Shown: positions 1 through 9,458 of the stretch, piece by piece
Position numbering within the stretch: the stretch's first letter is position 1
Layout of the letters: the number at the start of each line of letters is the position of its first letter
Assembly (NCBI GenBank): GCA_047967505.1
Contig: CM106538.1
DNA length: 64,000 bases
Direction: 5' to 3' (one strand)
DNA from: Dipteris shenzhenensis
Lineage: Eukaryota > Polypodiophyta > Polypodiopsida > Gleicheniales
Made by a program: the position numbers and the translations under genes
The notes under the pieces: model-generated
Seen by the model: only the letters and a program-made list of their open reading frames with translations
Databases searched by the model: none
What the model was told of the DNA's origin: nothing

Positions 1-2509
1 TATGGGCTGAAACACAAATCAGAAGTGTTTATGGTCTTCAAACACTTTGCAGCCATGGTTGAGAATGAATCCAGACTCAAGATACAGACGTTACGCACTG
101 ATAGAGGAGGGGAGTACTTGTCTGCAGATTTTGATGCTTTTTTGAAAGACAAGGGCATTGTACATCAGCTTACAGTGAGGCTAACTCCTCAACAAAATGG
201 GAAAGCTGATAGAAAAAATCGTACTCTTATGGAGATGGATAGATGTATGCTGAAAAGCAAAAAATTACCTCACAAATTTTGGCTTGAAGGTCTCATGTGT
301 GCCAATTATGTTTTAAATCGGGCACCCACAAAAGCTTTGAAGACCAAGACTCCCTATGAAGTTTGGCAAGGGAGAAAGCCTTTCGTGGATCACTTCCGTG
401 TCTTTGGATGCCTTGCATATGCTCATGTGCCTGTTGAGTTTCGGCATAAGTTGTCTGATAAGGCAATCAAATGCATTTTTGTTGGGTACAGTGCAGAGAG
501 CAAGGGCTACCGCCTCTACAATCCTGTCACACACAAGATTATTGTCAATAGAGATGTAGTATTTTCAGAAAATTCAGCTCACACTCAAGCTGAATTTGAT
601 ATGCCTTCTTCTTTCGGTGATGTCTTTGAGGGGTTACTACCCATTGCCTTGGGTTCCCTTGCTGATATATCTGATGAAAATCAGAATTTTCAGATACCTC
701 CACATGCTCCGATTCAGCCACAGGATGCCATACCACCTCCACAAGCCATGGAAGAGGTTGTTCGGCGAGAGATTGCAAATATACATGCAGCAAAAACAAT
801 CCCAAATTGGCTATTACAGACTCTCAGGGAGAGTAAAATTGATGCTCCATTACCTGGCAGAACTCGGAGTGCAGTAAGGCATGCAGGAGGTGCTCTTTCA
901 ATTGAATCAGCTTATGCAGGTACTCTTCTTGATGAAGAGAAACCTGAGACATTTGAAGAGGCACAGGATAATGTGCATTGGATGAATGCCATGCATGATG
1001 AGTTGCAGTCCATTAAGAAAAATCATACATGGGAAGTTGTCGATTTGCCACCAGGTAAACATGCCATAGGTACACGGTGGGTTTTCAAAGTTAAAAGAAA
1101 GCCAGATGGCACCATTGACAGGTACAAGGCAAGGCTGGTCGCAAAAGGATATGCTCAGAAAAAGGGCATAGACTATGAGGAGACTTTTGCTCCTACATCC
1201 CGAATGACAACCATCTGATCAGTCATAGCAATGGCTGCAAATTTTCAGTGGAATGTTCATCAGTTGGACATAAAAACAGCCTTCCTTAATGGAGACTTGT
1301 TGGAAGAGGTTTATGTCAAACAACCTCCAGGCTTTGAAATGCACTTCAGGTATGCAAGCTGAATAAAGCTTTGTATGGGCTGAAACAAGCCCCACGTGCA
1401 TGGTATGCAAAGATTCATGCCTTTCTGACCAGCAAGGGGCTGCACAACAGTCCAACTGAAAGCACCCTCTACATCAAGAAAGATGGGGGGGATATTTTAG
1501 TCATCATTCTTTATGTAGATGACTTACTGCATTTTCCTGGCTTGCTTATTTGTGTTGTACATTTTTGCCAAAGTATCCCATGCCTCACAGGGTCAAATGA
1601 AGATAATATTGCAGATTTTAAAGCTGAATTGCAGACCACTTTTGACATGACAGATTTGGGGCTGCTACACTTTTATTTGGGGATCCAGTTCACTCGAGCA
1701 AAATCGGTATGTCTCAATTCAAGTATGTGCAAAAACTCTTGGACAGATTCAACATGCAGGATTGTAAGCCCATAGCTACTCCCATGGAGCCGGGGCTGAA
1801 GCTTACAATGCATGAAGCACGTGAATCATTTGATGTCACACTCTACAGTCAGGCTATTGGATGCCTCATTTATCTCTGCAATACATGACCTGATATTCAG
1901 TTTGCAGTTTCTCAGGTGAGCAGATATATGCACGGCCCAAAGACAATGCACTGGCAGGCTGTAAAACACATCTTCCGTTATTTGCAAGGTACCAAGTCTT
2001 TTGGCTTGATGTTTCCCAGGGGGGGTGACTTGCAGATGCATGCCTACAGTGACTCAGATTGGGCTGGAGATTATGACACTAGGCAGTCCACAAGTGGCAA
2101 TTGTTTCTTTTTGGGCAAAGCTTGTATTTCTTGGTTGAGCAAGAAACAATCTACAGTGGCTACCTCTTCATGTGAAGCTGAGTACATGGCAGCTTTCACA
2201 GCGACAGTTGAATGTGTTTGGCTGCGTCGTTTATTTGCTGATCTTCATCTTTCATTGGAGGGTCCTTCTCCAATTCTCACTGATAGTCAGAGTGCTATTG
2301 CAGTGGCAAAGAATCCTGTGTTTCATGCTCGCACGAAGCACATTGAGGTTCACTATCACTACGTCAGAGAGAAGTTGCATGCAGGAGAGATCAGCATGAT
2401 CTATGTGTCAACACATGACAATGTTGCAAACATTTTCACCAAAGGGCTTCCACATGAAAAGTTTGAGGCATTTCGCAGTGCCCTGAACTTATCTCCTTTT
2501 GGTGATTGA
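1..2509 (+). pseudogene. Ty1/copia pol remnant (integrase C-terminal part, RT, RNase H), copia-1
   Basis: The 3' part of a copia polyprotein; the 5' part lies left of the window. In order: integrase core (RTDRGGEYLS near 85-115, then TPQQNGKADRKN, where the family usually has E at the catalytic Glu and here has D), integrase C-terminal region (FGCLAYAHVP, CIFVGYS), RT (TRWVFKVKRKPDG, LDIKTAFLNGDL, YGLKQAPRAWY, YVDDLL at about 1510-1527) and RNase H (SDSDWAGD, CEAEY, HIEVHYHYVRE). The pieces lie in three frames: a TGA at 1216-1218, a frameshift with loss near 1338-1349, a frameshift near 1700 and a TGA at 1886-1888. Both TGA codons fall where the family normally has Arg, as expected for CGA decaying at a methylated CpG. 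The stop at 2507-2509 ends RNase H. The element is dead. Confidence 0.93.
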
Positions 2510-2546
2510 TCATTTCCTTGTACATGACATTGGCACTGCAGGGGGG

Positions 2547-2810
2547 TGTTAGAATTATTGCTATAATTTAGCAGTGACCAATGTAATGTAATAAGTAGGT
2601 TAGGGGCACTTTTCCCTCACTTAGAGGTTTTTCCCCCTAACCACAGTTAGTTCACTAACTATGGTTAGTAAAGTGATAAGGTTTTGTCACTTAGACAAAA
2701 CCCATCACTCCATTCAGTTGTATCTTACTCACTCATCTAATTGCAACTACGTTTTAAGCTCTCTTACTCTCCTGCTTCTTGCTCTCACTATTTCTCTCCC
2801 CTTCTCACAG
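2547..2810 (+). repeat. 3' LTR of copia-1 (right end approximate)
   Basis: A run of six G (2541-2546) forms the polypurine tract directly before TGTTAG at 2547, the usual start of a copia LTR, 37 bp after the RNase H stop. A CT-rich stretch ending in CTCACA near 2810 is a plausible end, but no second LTR or target-site duplication is in the window, so the right border is a guess. The LTR holds a short inverted repeat (CTAACCA ... TGGTTAG at about 2636-2667). The element lies in antisense orientation downstream of NHD1-like exon 3. Confidence 0.6.
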
Positions 2811-3041
2811 GAACACCGTTCCCTGGTAACTATGCACTACATGGGCATCGTAAGCCTTCACTGTATTATACAATTTGCTGCAACTTCAACTGTACGGCTG
2901 TAGCTTTTTAAAAGATGACATGAGCAAAGAAGAAAGCTGCCAAGCACAACTCAAAAATCACAATGGCAACTTAGTACTAACATCATCACATTCAAGTATT
3001 CTTTGAAGGGTGGTCTTGAAGAATCTGGTAGGGACACTTAC

Positions 3042-3170
3042 TCCAGCACTTCGAATAACCCACAGGGTGACTGCCATCAAAAGTCCCACTCCACTTTTGT
3101 TGAAGGCAAGGGATTCTTCAAAGATGACACCCGCATAACCTATTACAAATACCAGAACCATTGCCAAAAC
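3042..3170 (-). CDS. NHD1: NhaD-type Na+/H+ antiporter, exon 3 (43 codons)
   Basis: On the minus strand an acceptor (GATGCAG before 3170) opens a 129-bp exon that ends at 3042 before a consensus donor GTAAGT (3041-3036). Its peptide contains VIGYAGVIFEES, LAFNKSGVGLLMAV and LWVIRSAG, which I recognise as the conserved first transmembrane part of plant NHD1 proteins, chloroplast-envelope Na+/H+ antiporters of the NhaD family. It joins exon 2 in phase 0 (after ...VAENQ), across a 103-bp intron at 3171-3273. Later exons would lie to the left, beyond copia-1 and outside the window, so the gene could be intact with a TE-bearing intron or truncated here. No stop or frameshift is seen. Confidence 0.85.
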
Positions 3171-3273
3171 CTGCATCACAATGCATGATATATATATATA
3201 TTGTGAAACAATTAGTATCTTTCTCATAAACAGTTTCAACAATCTCATTATATACCCAGTTATGAGCTGGCAC

Positions 3274-3450
3274 CTGATTCTCTGCTACCCATGAATGGTT
3301 GATTATTGCAGTTCCCGCTAGCACACCAACACCAACTGTTACTGCCTTCAACAAATCATTTTTTGACTTATAGTTTGCTTCATAATCAAGTGAGCTCATC
3401 TCATCCACAGAGCACAATGGATCACAGGATTCCAAAGAAGAACCCAGGTC
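3274..3450 (-). CDS. NHD1: NhaD-type Na+/H+ antiporter, exon 2 (59 codons)
   Basis: A 177-bp exon on the minus strand. Acceptor ATCCAG precedes 3450 and donor CAG/GTGCC follows 3274. The peptide runs DLGSSLESCDPLCSVDEMSS, then NYKSKNDLLKAV and GTAIINHSWVAENQ. The block CDPLCSVD and the segment NHSWVA are characteristic of the mature N-terminus of plant NHD1. One hydrophobic segment (AVTVGVGVLAGTAII) would be the first membrane helix. The exon starts and ends in phase 0. The reading frame is clean, unlike all the TE remains around it, which suggests selection or recent loss. Confidence 0.87.
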
Positions 3451-3964
3451 CTGGATACATTGCAAGCCACAAGGTTAGCATCTGTGCTACAGAGGCATTT
3501 GTTGAAAGCCACCTGAATAAGAAATGTCTAGAGGCAGAGAATGGAACAACTATGTTTGAAAGATTATGTGCTTCTTTGAAATAAGAAATGAAACTAATTA
3601 CTACAAATTTTTCATTAACCCAACTACTTATTTAATTAAAAGGACCCAGTCATCTGGACATTCAAAGACAAGCACCTATATGAATCAAAAAATCCGTAGG
3701 AAAATTGAACTCCAGAAGCAAAAAGTACAGTGTCATTACATACATGTGCATTTTTACCTCTGCTTGCCTGGTTAGTCTATGCTCAAATTCACAGTGAGAA
3801 AACAAATGTCAACCAACAACATCTTTCTTACGACCACAATACAAGGTTTCTGAAAGACAATGTCAGAAGAAAATAACTGAAGTAATAAATAGATATATGA
3901 AGATTTTACTAATCCTACAAAAGACTAAGTATGGTATGGCTTAAGAGGTGAATTTTCATGTAAC

Positions 3965-4282
3965 TCAATGAACCCATCTGGTGCAAATTGGAGGAAATGC
4001 TCTTGGAAGAATCTTCATCTTTTGCATTGTCTTCTTCTGTTCCTTCTCTACAGCCCACTGAACTTGGCAATAGATAGATCTTTCCAAAGACTTTCTTTCA
4101 GCTAGCTTATGCAATGATTCTTGCAATTCCCATGGCTCCAAGTCCAATCCATTGTATTTTTCATGAAGATCCTTGTTCTGCGTTTGAAGATGTTGTATGG
4201 AGTTGTGCATTGCAACAAGGGTACTCTTTCACAAATGTGCTAGCTGTTCAGCTTGGGCTCTAGGCACCTCGCTTGCTTGCAT
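3965..4282 (-). pseudogene. Coiled-coil reading frame inside copia-A
   Basis: From an ATG at 4282 (MQASEVPRAQAEQLAHL), then a TGA, then MHNSIQHLQTQNKDLHEKYN continuing to a stop at 3965. The sequence is rich in Gln, Glu, Lys and Leu with heptad-like spacing, so a coiled coil is likely. It stands where gag would be in an LTR element, about 430 nt after the primer-binding site, but no gag domain or zinc knuckle is visible. I do not recognise a family. It could be a captured host fragment or a divergent gag. Confidence 0.35.
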
Positions 4283-4706
4283 AGCCACTGCTAGAGCATT
4301 GTTCAATCAGTTGCAATAACTAATCAAACCAGCATAGCCATTGCTGAAAGCCAAACAAGATCATGCATTATATGAAAAGGAGGGTTTTTTGGGTGGCAAA
4401 ACTTCCCCCAAAGAACGAGGGACCGACTCCTCTCCACCTCAAGCAAGAGAAGACCATGTCTGATCAGGTGGTCAACCTTTTGCTTAGAAAGTTGGCAGCC
4501 CCTATACTGCCTAATCCCTAGCAAAAGAAGAGTAACTTGTCAACCAAGAACCCCAAGCAGCAAACCAATTCATCAACATCACAACCCCCTAGTCCAGGCT
4601 AACTAACAAAGACACGAGCTGCTAGCTAGCATAGGAGACAAAGCACAGCAACTCAAGGAGCATCTATAAGAAAGCATGAGCAAGGAGGAAGGAAGAGAGG
4701 AGAGCT

Positions 4707-4719
4707 GGCTCTGATACCA
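4707..4719 (-). promoter_or_regulatory. Primer-binding site of copia-A (initiator tRNA-Met)
   Basis: Minus strand reads TGGTATCAGAGCC, complementary to the 3' end of plant initiator tRNA-Met and standard for copia elements. It sits 2 bp inside the LTR end at 4722. Confidence 0.85.
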
Positions 4720-4721
4720 TA

Positions 4722-5043
4722 TGTTGGAGCAAGAGGAGTAGGGAGAGGAGGTAGGGTAGGAAGAGGAAGAGGAAAGCAAAGAATGCAACTAATGGAAATG
4801 GAAATGGAAAGAACTAAAAGAGAAATGAAAGTACTAAATCAATAAAAGACTTATATTGAGAAAGCTTGATGTTGACTCTATGATGTGACACACAACACAA
4901 GTTCAGCCTCATGTAATCTAGACACTAGACATAGAGCACCAAAGTGCATATGGGATATCTCCCAATATGACACGTGGCATCATAGGGCACACTAGAGTAA
5001 AACACACATAAAAACTCACTCAACTTGACTGCATTTCCTAATA
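4722..5043 (-). repeat. 5' LTR of copia-A (322 bp)
   Basis: Begins TATTAGGAAATGCAG (first dinucleotide TG changed to TA) and ends GCTCCAACA on the minus strand. It shares long stretches with the plus-strand copy at 17940-18146, for example GATGCCACGTGTCATATT and the CT-rich tail CCTACCCTACCTCC. About 115 bp present here, a T-rich tract after the GTGTGTCACA block, are absent from the other copy. Confidence 0.85.
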
Positions 5044-5700
5044 GTGGTCCCCTTCTAGCACTAGGCTCTCTGGTAACCAATCCCAGATCTATTTCCTTGA
5101 GGGCGTGAGCCCACAATTTTGCCCACCATCATCTTATCCTTGAGAGACTAGACTTCTAACTTCTCCCGTTGTTTGTCCTGGGGAGAAAGTAAACCTTGAC
5201 GGCTGGGGGAGTCAAAGGTGCTGCCATTAGAGCCCTTCTTGCGTGCCGGACAAAAGTTACCACCAAAATTTATTGCCCCAAAGTTCAAACAAGAAACCCA
5301 GTACTGAGAGAGGAAGAAGGGGGGAGGGGGGGGTGGAAAAAGGAGGGAAAAAGGGGACATCCAAGAGCTTAAGCAGAGAGTTGCTTTAAGCTTGGGGCTG
5401 GCGCAAAAAAAACCAAAAAGCTCAAAGAGACAAGGCTGTCCCAAGAAAAGCTCGAAAGCTGAGCAAAAGAGCAAGGGCCCAGTACTTCTGAAGTACACCG
5501 TGGGCAGCCAAAGAAAGTGCTCCAATCCCGAATATAAAACCAAGAGACCGAATCTGCAGTGGAGCCCAAGGCTGGCATGGGAGCTTGAACACTTCCTGAA
5601 GAGTGTTGAAATTGCTGCTAAGACTGTCAAAAAGCCGCTGCAAGCCAAGCTATTGGAGAGCTCTCGGGTGGTTGCAAAACAGACCCCCACAGCTCCATGC
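5044..5700 (-). pseudogene. LINE ORF1, 5' part (interrupted by copia-A)
   Basis: Minus strand. A proline-rich stretch is followed by LLSPQDKQREKLEV, a stop (TAG) and SLKDKMMVGKIVGSRPQG, which resembles the start of the DUF4283 domain of plant LINE ORF1 proteins (pattern LKDKxxVGKxVGxRP). The frame then shifts and runs to the copia-A LTR at 5043. The continuation of the same domain is found on the plus strand from 18147. The region nearer 5700 (5400-5700) shows no clear domain and may be LINE 5' leader. It was cut on its upstream side by the LTR element at 5701-8340. Confidence 0.55.
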
Positions 5701-5986
5701 TCTTGAGGAACTGAAGGGAAAGCATGAAGTGAACACAAAATGAGAATTCTTGATTATGGAATGAAGAAAGGTGAGGTCCTTATGTAGGCACCTCTTACAT
5801 GATCACTGACATCACTCATGACCTCTGAGCTCCACAATCATCTCCTCAATCAGCTCCTAGAATCTCTCAATCATCCGATGTGGCATCTACCACCCAACAG
5901 TGCTTATGGGCACCTAACTGTGCCTCTAGCACACACACATAGAACCCAAGGTGTGCCTGGGGCATACACCTTGAGATATCCCAACA
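5701..5986 (-). repeat. 3' LTR of the gag-only element (286 bp)
   Basis: On the minus strand runs from TGTTGGGATATCTC (5986) to CCTCAAGA (5701); the last bases differ from the other LTR's CCTCAACA. It carries an extra 11 bp (around 5774-5785) relative to the right LTR. Otherwise the two are near-identical, indicating a fairly recent insertion. Confidence 0.88.
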
Positions 5987-6379
5987 AACCCCCCCTCAAG
6001 GGAATGCCTCGGGCTATGTCAAGGATTCATCTAATCTCATAGTTTCTCATGCCATCTCATGGTGGTCAAGGATTGATCTATGGCTAGGATCTCATGCTAG
6101 CAAGGGTTCCCAAGGGTGTGAGGTAAACAAAAGGGATACATAAGACCTTCCAATGGTTATCTCCCCTGCATGTATATGTACACAATGTCTGCAGGAGATA
6201 CCATGGAGCAAAACACATACACATGGCCTACATCACATGGTGACCAGAAGTGTTTACAAAGAACACAATAGTTTATTTCATTCATTTTGGAGGACTATCC
6301 AGGCTGAGTACCTTGACTCAACATAAAAAGAGAGATCTGGAGCATATATGGAGATGGTTCAAAAAGCATAATCTTCATC

Positions 6380-7175
6380 ATATGGAGACTCATCAAATGA
6401 AAGTAGATTGGCAGTTTCTGTAGTTACTTCCTTTTTGGCTCTACAATACTTTTCATGGTGATTGTTTGTGCCATAGTGTTTGCATGGATTGATCTTGAAG
6501 CGGTCTTTTGAGAGGTGATTAGTCTTCCCACAATGTTTGCAAGTGTTTGCAAGGTGAAAACTTGCCCTTTTGAAATTTTATGGCATAGGCTGTGTCATTG
6601 CCTTTCCGGAGTTCCATGTGCCTTTCTTCTTCTTGAAGAGCAGAAATAAGACCTTCAAGATTAGGATTAGGAAGATTTTTCAAAGTGGTAATAACATGAT
6701 CATAATCTTCAGGCATACTTTTGAGCAATACTGCCATTGCATCATCTGTAGTGATTGGAGAGTTGATAGAAGCAAGTTGAGTCATGAGACTCCGCCTAAG
6801 ATTGACATGGGCAGCCAGAGAAGTGCCACTAACCATCTTCAATTCAAAGAAAGCAATCTTAAGTGACAATTTTGAGATGTGAGAGCTAGCACCAAAAATA
6901 ATGTCAAGCTTCTGCCAAGCTTCTGAAAGAGATTCTAAGTCAGAGATGTGATGAATATAGTCATCTCCTAAGACAAGATCAATGATGCCATAGGCTTTCT
7001 CCTCTCTAGCAGGATCTCTTGCCAGGTGTGTTGGAGCTGAGGATTCTCCAGCATTAGAGGTTGTTGAAGAAGAAGTTGAAGCCAGTTTGACAAGCCCTCA
7101 AAGGTTTTCCCTCATCAATGCAATCTTAACCTTCATCTGCCATGTGTGAAAGCCTTTACCATTGAACTTATCCAT
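6380..7175 (-). pseudogene. Degraded gag (UBN2-type) of the 5701-8340 element
   Basis: Starts at ATG 7175 (MDKFNGKGFHTWQMKVKIAL), the usual opening of copia gag (gene product contacts through a FxGxxFxxWxxxM pattern). A TGA follows soon after, where Trp is normal. The frame continues with LSEAWQKLDIIF, LKIAFFELKM, LKSMPEDYDHVI and SALQEEERHMELR, the UBN2 gag fold. A short duplication (tgcaaaca) near 6540 shifts the frame just before two zinc knuckles. In the shifted frame the first knuckle lacks its fourth ligand (Arg for Cys) and the second lacks its second ligand (Tyr for Cys). No pol frame follows. Confidence 0.8.
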
Positions 7176-8051
7176 ATTCAAGATGGTAGCCACGAGAGGG
7201 TCTAACCCAGAATGGGCAGTGTCTACTCTCTTACAAGGCTAGAAAGAGTTGAAGGGCTTCAAAGTACAAGCATTTAGAGCAGCAAAGACTTGTAACCAAA
7301 TTCCATACTACAAATCAATGATGCTTTCACTTGCATGCTTCATAGAGGTGACTAAATGAAAGTATTCCAAGCAAATCCAGGTATAGCAACTTAAAACAAA
7401 GTTGTAGCCACAGTTGTACTGATGCTATTCATCACTTTAAAACATCAGAAATGCTAAAGTAGCATCTAATGTATCATCAAACTCACAACCTTGTCAAAAC
7501 TGTCCAAAACAGAGGCTTGAACTTGGAGGGCTTGTATCTCACTCTTCAAAGCAAAGAAAAAAGGACTTTCTAGGTAGAAACAAAGCTCGTATACCAGAGA
7601 AGATCCACTGAGGAGGAGAGGCGCAATTCCACGTCACATCGCCATAGCTAGCTGCTTGAAAGTCGACTGGTTTTTCCGTGTTTTCTCCTTGAATATGCAA
7701 CCATTGCTGCTCAAGTTTCAACACAAGATAGCCCAAGGTATGGAGAAGCTTCCCCTAAAAGGAATTAGAGAAAGGTGGAGCAGAAACAAAGAATACGCAG
7801 AAGAGAGTTTCGACGATTTTCGAGAAATGGCGACCAGCAGAGACGACCTTTCTTCAATTCCTTGCAGGTAAAAGTTCGCCCATACGAGGGGTATCTCCAG
7901 CCAGAAGGACTTGGAGAATGGTGAAGCGACGAGGGAGAACAAGCTCTAGCAAGTTTTGGGAAGAAGGGGAAGAAATGGTGAAGATGAAGAAGAAGAAGAA
8001 GATGAAGAAGAAGAAGATGATGTGGCACAAATGGGCTCAAGGAGGATCATA
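7176..8051 (-). other. Leader of the gag-only element with a GAA-rich tract
   Basis: About 875 bp between the primer-binding site and gag. It contains a (GAA)n-like purine tract at about 7980-8020 on the plus strand. No coding domain is visible. Confidence 0.6.
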
Positions 8052-8065
8052 GTGCTCTGATACCA
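8052..8065 (-). promoter_or_regulatory. Primer-binding site (initiator tRNA-Met)
   Basis: Minus strand TGGTATCAGAGCAC immediately next to the 5' LTR. Confidence 0.88.
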
Positions 8066-8340
8066 TGTTGAGGAACTGAAGGGAAAGCATGAAGTGAACA
8101 CAAAATGAGAATTCTTGATTATGGAATGAAGAAAGGTGAAGGCACCTCTTACATGATCATTGACATCACTGATGACCTCTGAGCTCCACAATCATCTCCT
8201 CAATCAGCTCCTAGAATCTCTCAATCATCCTATGTGGCATCTACCACCTAACAATGCTTATGGGCACCTAACTGTGCCTCTAGCACACACACATAGAACC
8301 CAAGGTGTGCCTGGGGCATAAACCTTGAGATATCCCAACA
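8066..8340 (-). repeat. 5' LTR of the gag-only element (275 bp)
   Basis: Minus strand: TGTTGGGATATCTC at 8340 to CCTCAACA at 8066. Ends TG...CA and is followed directly by the primer-binding site. Confidence 0.9.
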
Positions 8341-8532
8341 CATGCTGCATGGAGCTGATTCATTGCTGCTACGTGGAGAAGACACATTGGAGCTGCAAAC
8401 ATCGCTGATTCATGATTATTACGTGGAACTGCAAGCGTTGACTGGGGACTGTTTTCAGCAAGCTGACTACTGCGTGGAGCTGTAAAGTGTTGTTTGGAGG
8501 CTGTTTCCAGACTGTTCATGGCATGAAGAATC

Positions 8533-9069
8533 TTGGGCTACTGCAATTCATGGAGCTGGTCGTCATTTTTGCTGCTATTGGGGACAGAAATTGAGAGATT
8601 TCCATCAAGCATTAAGGTCCGCAATATTCCGCATCTTTTGTGGGAGAAGCTAGAATGCCTGTTTGGTAACAAAATTATCAATTCCAAAGTATTTCTCAGA
8701 CAAGCATTCTTCACGCTTCAAATGAAGCATGAAGACTCTCTCAATGCACATTTGAATCATATGGAATCTCTCATCACCCAACTTGCTGCGTTGAAGGCCC
8801 CTATTGGGAAAGAAGATCAGGTTGCTGTCCTCCTTTCCAGCATTGAGGATATTCCTAAATATCGTGACATTATTCCAGCACTATGTGTGGCACGGAATAT
8901 GAAATTTTATGAGATGGTTGCAATGCTCATTGATCATGATAGAAGACATAAGGATGACCATGTCCATGAGGAAGTGGCATTATATTCTAAGGGTAAAAAC
9001 AAATTCAAGCCTCTCAAGTGTATGTATTATAAGAAGCTTGGCCATACAGAGGATCGTTTGTTTTTAGAG
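8533..9069 (+). pseudogene. Copia gag fragment (UBN2 type)
   Basis: Open frame with IPHLLWEKLECLFGNK, LRQAFFTLQMKHEDSLNAHL, SLITQLAALKAPIGKEDQ and VAVLLSSIEDIPKYRDII, typical of the UBN2 part of copia gag. It ends in a broken zinc knuckle (CMYYKKLGHTEDR, second Cys replaced by Tyr). The frame runs straight into the primer-binding site of the gypsy element at 9070, so the rest of this copia element is missing. The 187 bp before it (8346-8532) are GGAGCTG-rich and non-coding. Its own LTRs were not identified. Confidence 0.7.
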
Positions 9070-9081
9070 TGGTATCATAGC
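9070..9081 (+). promoter_or_regulatory. Gypsy primer-binding site, one mismatch
   Basis: TGGTATCATAGC differs at one base from the initiator tRNA-Met site TGGTATCAGAGC. It is followed by about 400 bp of leader without a gene domain and then the gag frame. Confidence 0.6.
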
Positions 9082-9458
9082 GCAGTGTTTGGTGATTGTT
9101 GTGGTTTGGAGCTGCACGTCAAGTTGACAGCCTAACGATGAATTGAGATTGGAGGGATTTGGTGTTATCTTTCGTCATTGATTTGAAGGCGTGGAAGACA
9201 AGATTACAGGAGCCTGTGAGCACAGGCTAGATTTGCAATTAGAGAGTCCGTGCGCAGTTCATATAAGTCTATCTGGTAATTCAATCGATGTGACCTATGG
9301 GTTGACGGCGGTCATTAGGCAAGATCACAAGAGAGCACAGTCTATTAGATGGCGTCGTGAAAGGCTGGAGCGGAACATCATATGGTTGTTGGCGTTCGAA
9401 TCGTGGGTCAATTACTTCGCAAAGTTCGTGCGTTACAATAGTCAAAGTGGGACGACGA

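Larger units (their letters stand above)
3900..5043 (-). mobile_element. Copia-A, 5' half (inverted relative to its 3' half at 17.9 kb)
   Basis: Read on the minus strand: LTR (5043 down to 4722), a 2-bp gap, primer-binding site, leader, then a degraded coiled-coil reading frame. No pol domain and no 3' LTR follow before NHD1 exon 2. The bases just upstream of the LTR start (accac on the minus strand, 5048-5044) equal the five bases just after the other LTR copy at 18147-18151, which is what a target-site duplication of one element would give. The lower border near 3900 is approximate. Confidence 0.7.
5701..8340 (-). mobile_element. Gag-only (non-autonomous) copia-type LTR element, 2640 bp
   Basis: Complete by its ends: LTRs at 5701-5986 and 8066-8340, primer-binding site beside the right LTR, a G-rich polypurine tract beside the left LTR (5987-5999, read on the minus strand), and 5-bp target-site duplications catgc at 5696-5700 and 8341-8345. 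The internal 2.1 kb holds only a degraded gag; no protease, integrase or RT is present. Such elements are known in plants as terminal-repeat retrotransposons with a GAG domain (TR-GAG). Mobility would have depended on an autonomous partner's pol. Confidence 0.88.

Noticed and set aside
5148-5738. A 196-codon open frame on the minus strand as a novel gene
   Set aside because: Its end reads as the start of LINE ORF1 and its beginning is cut by an LTR-element border; composition is low-complexity Pro/Phe/Leu.
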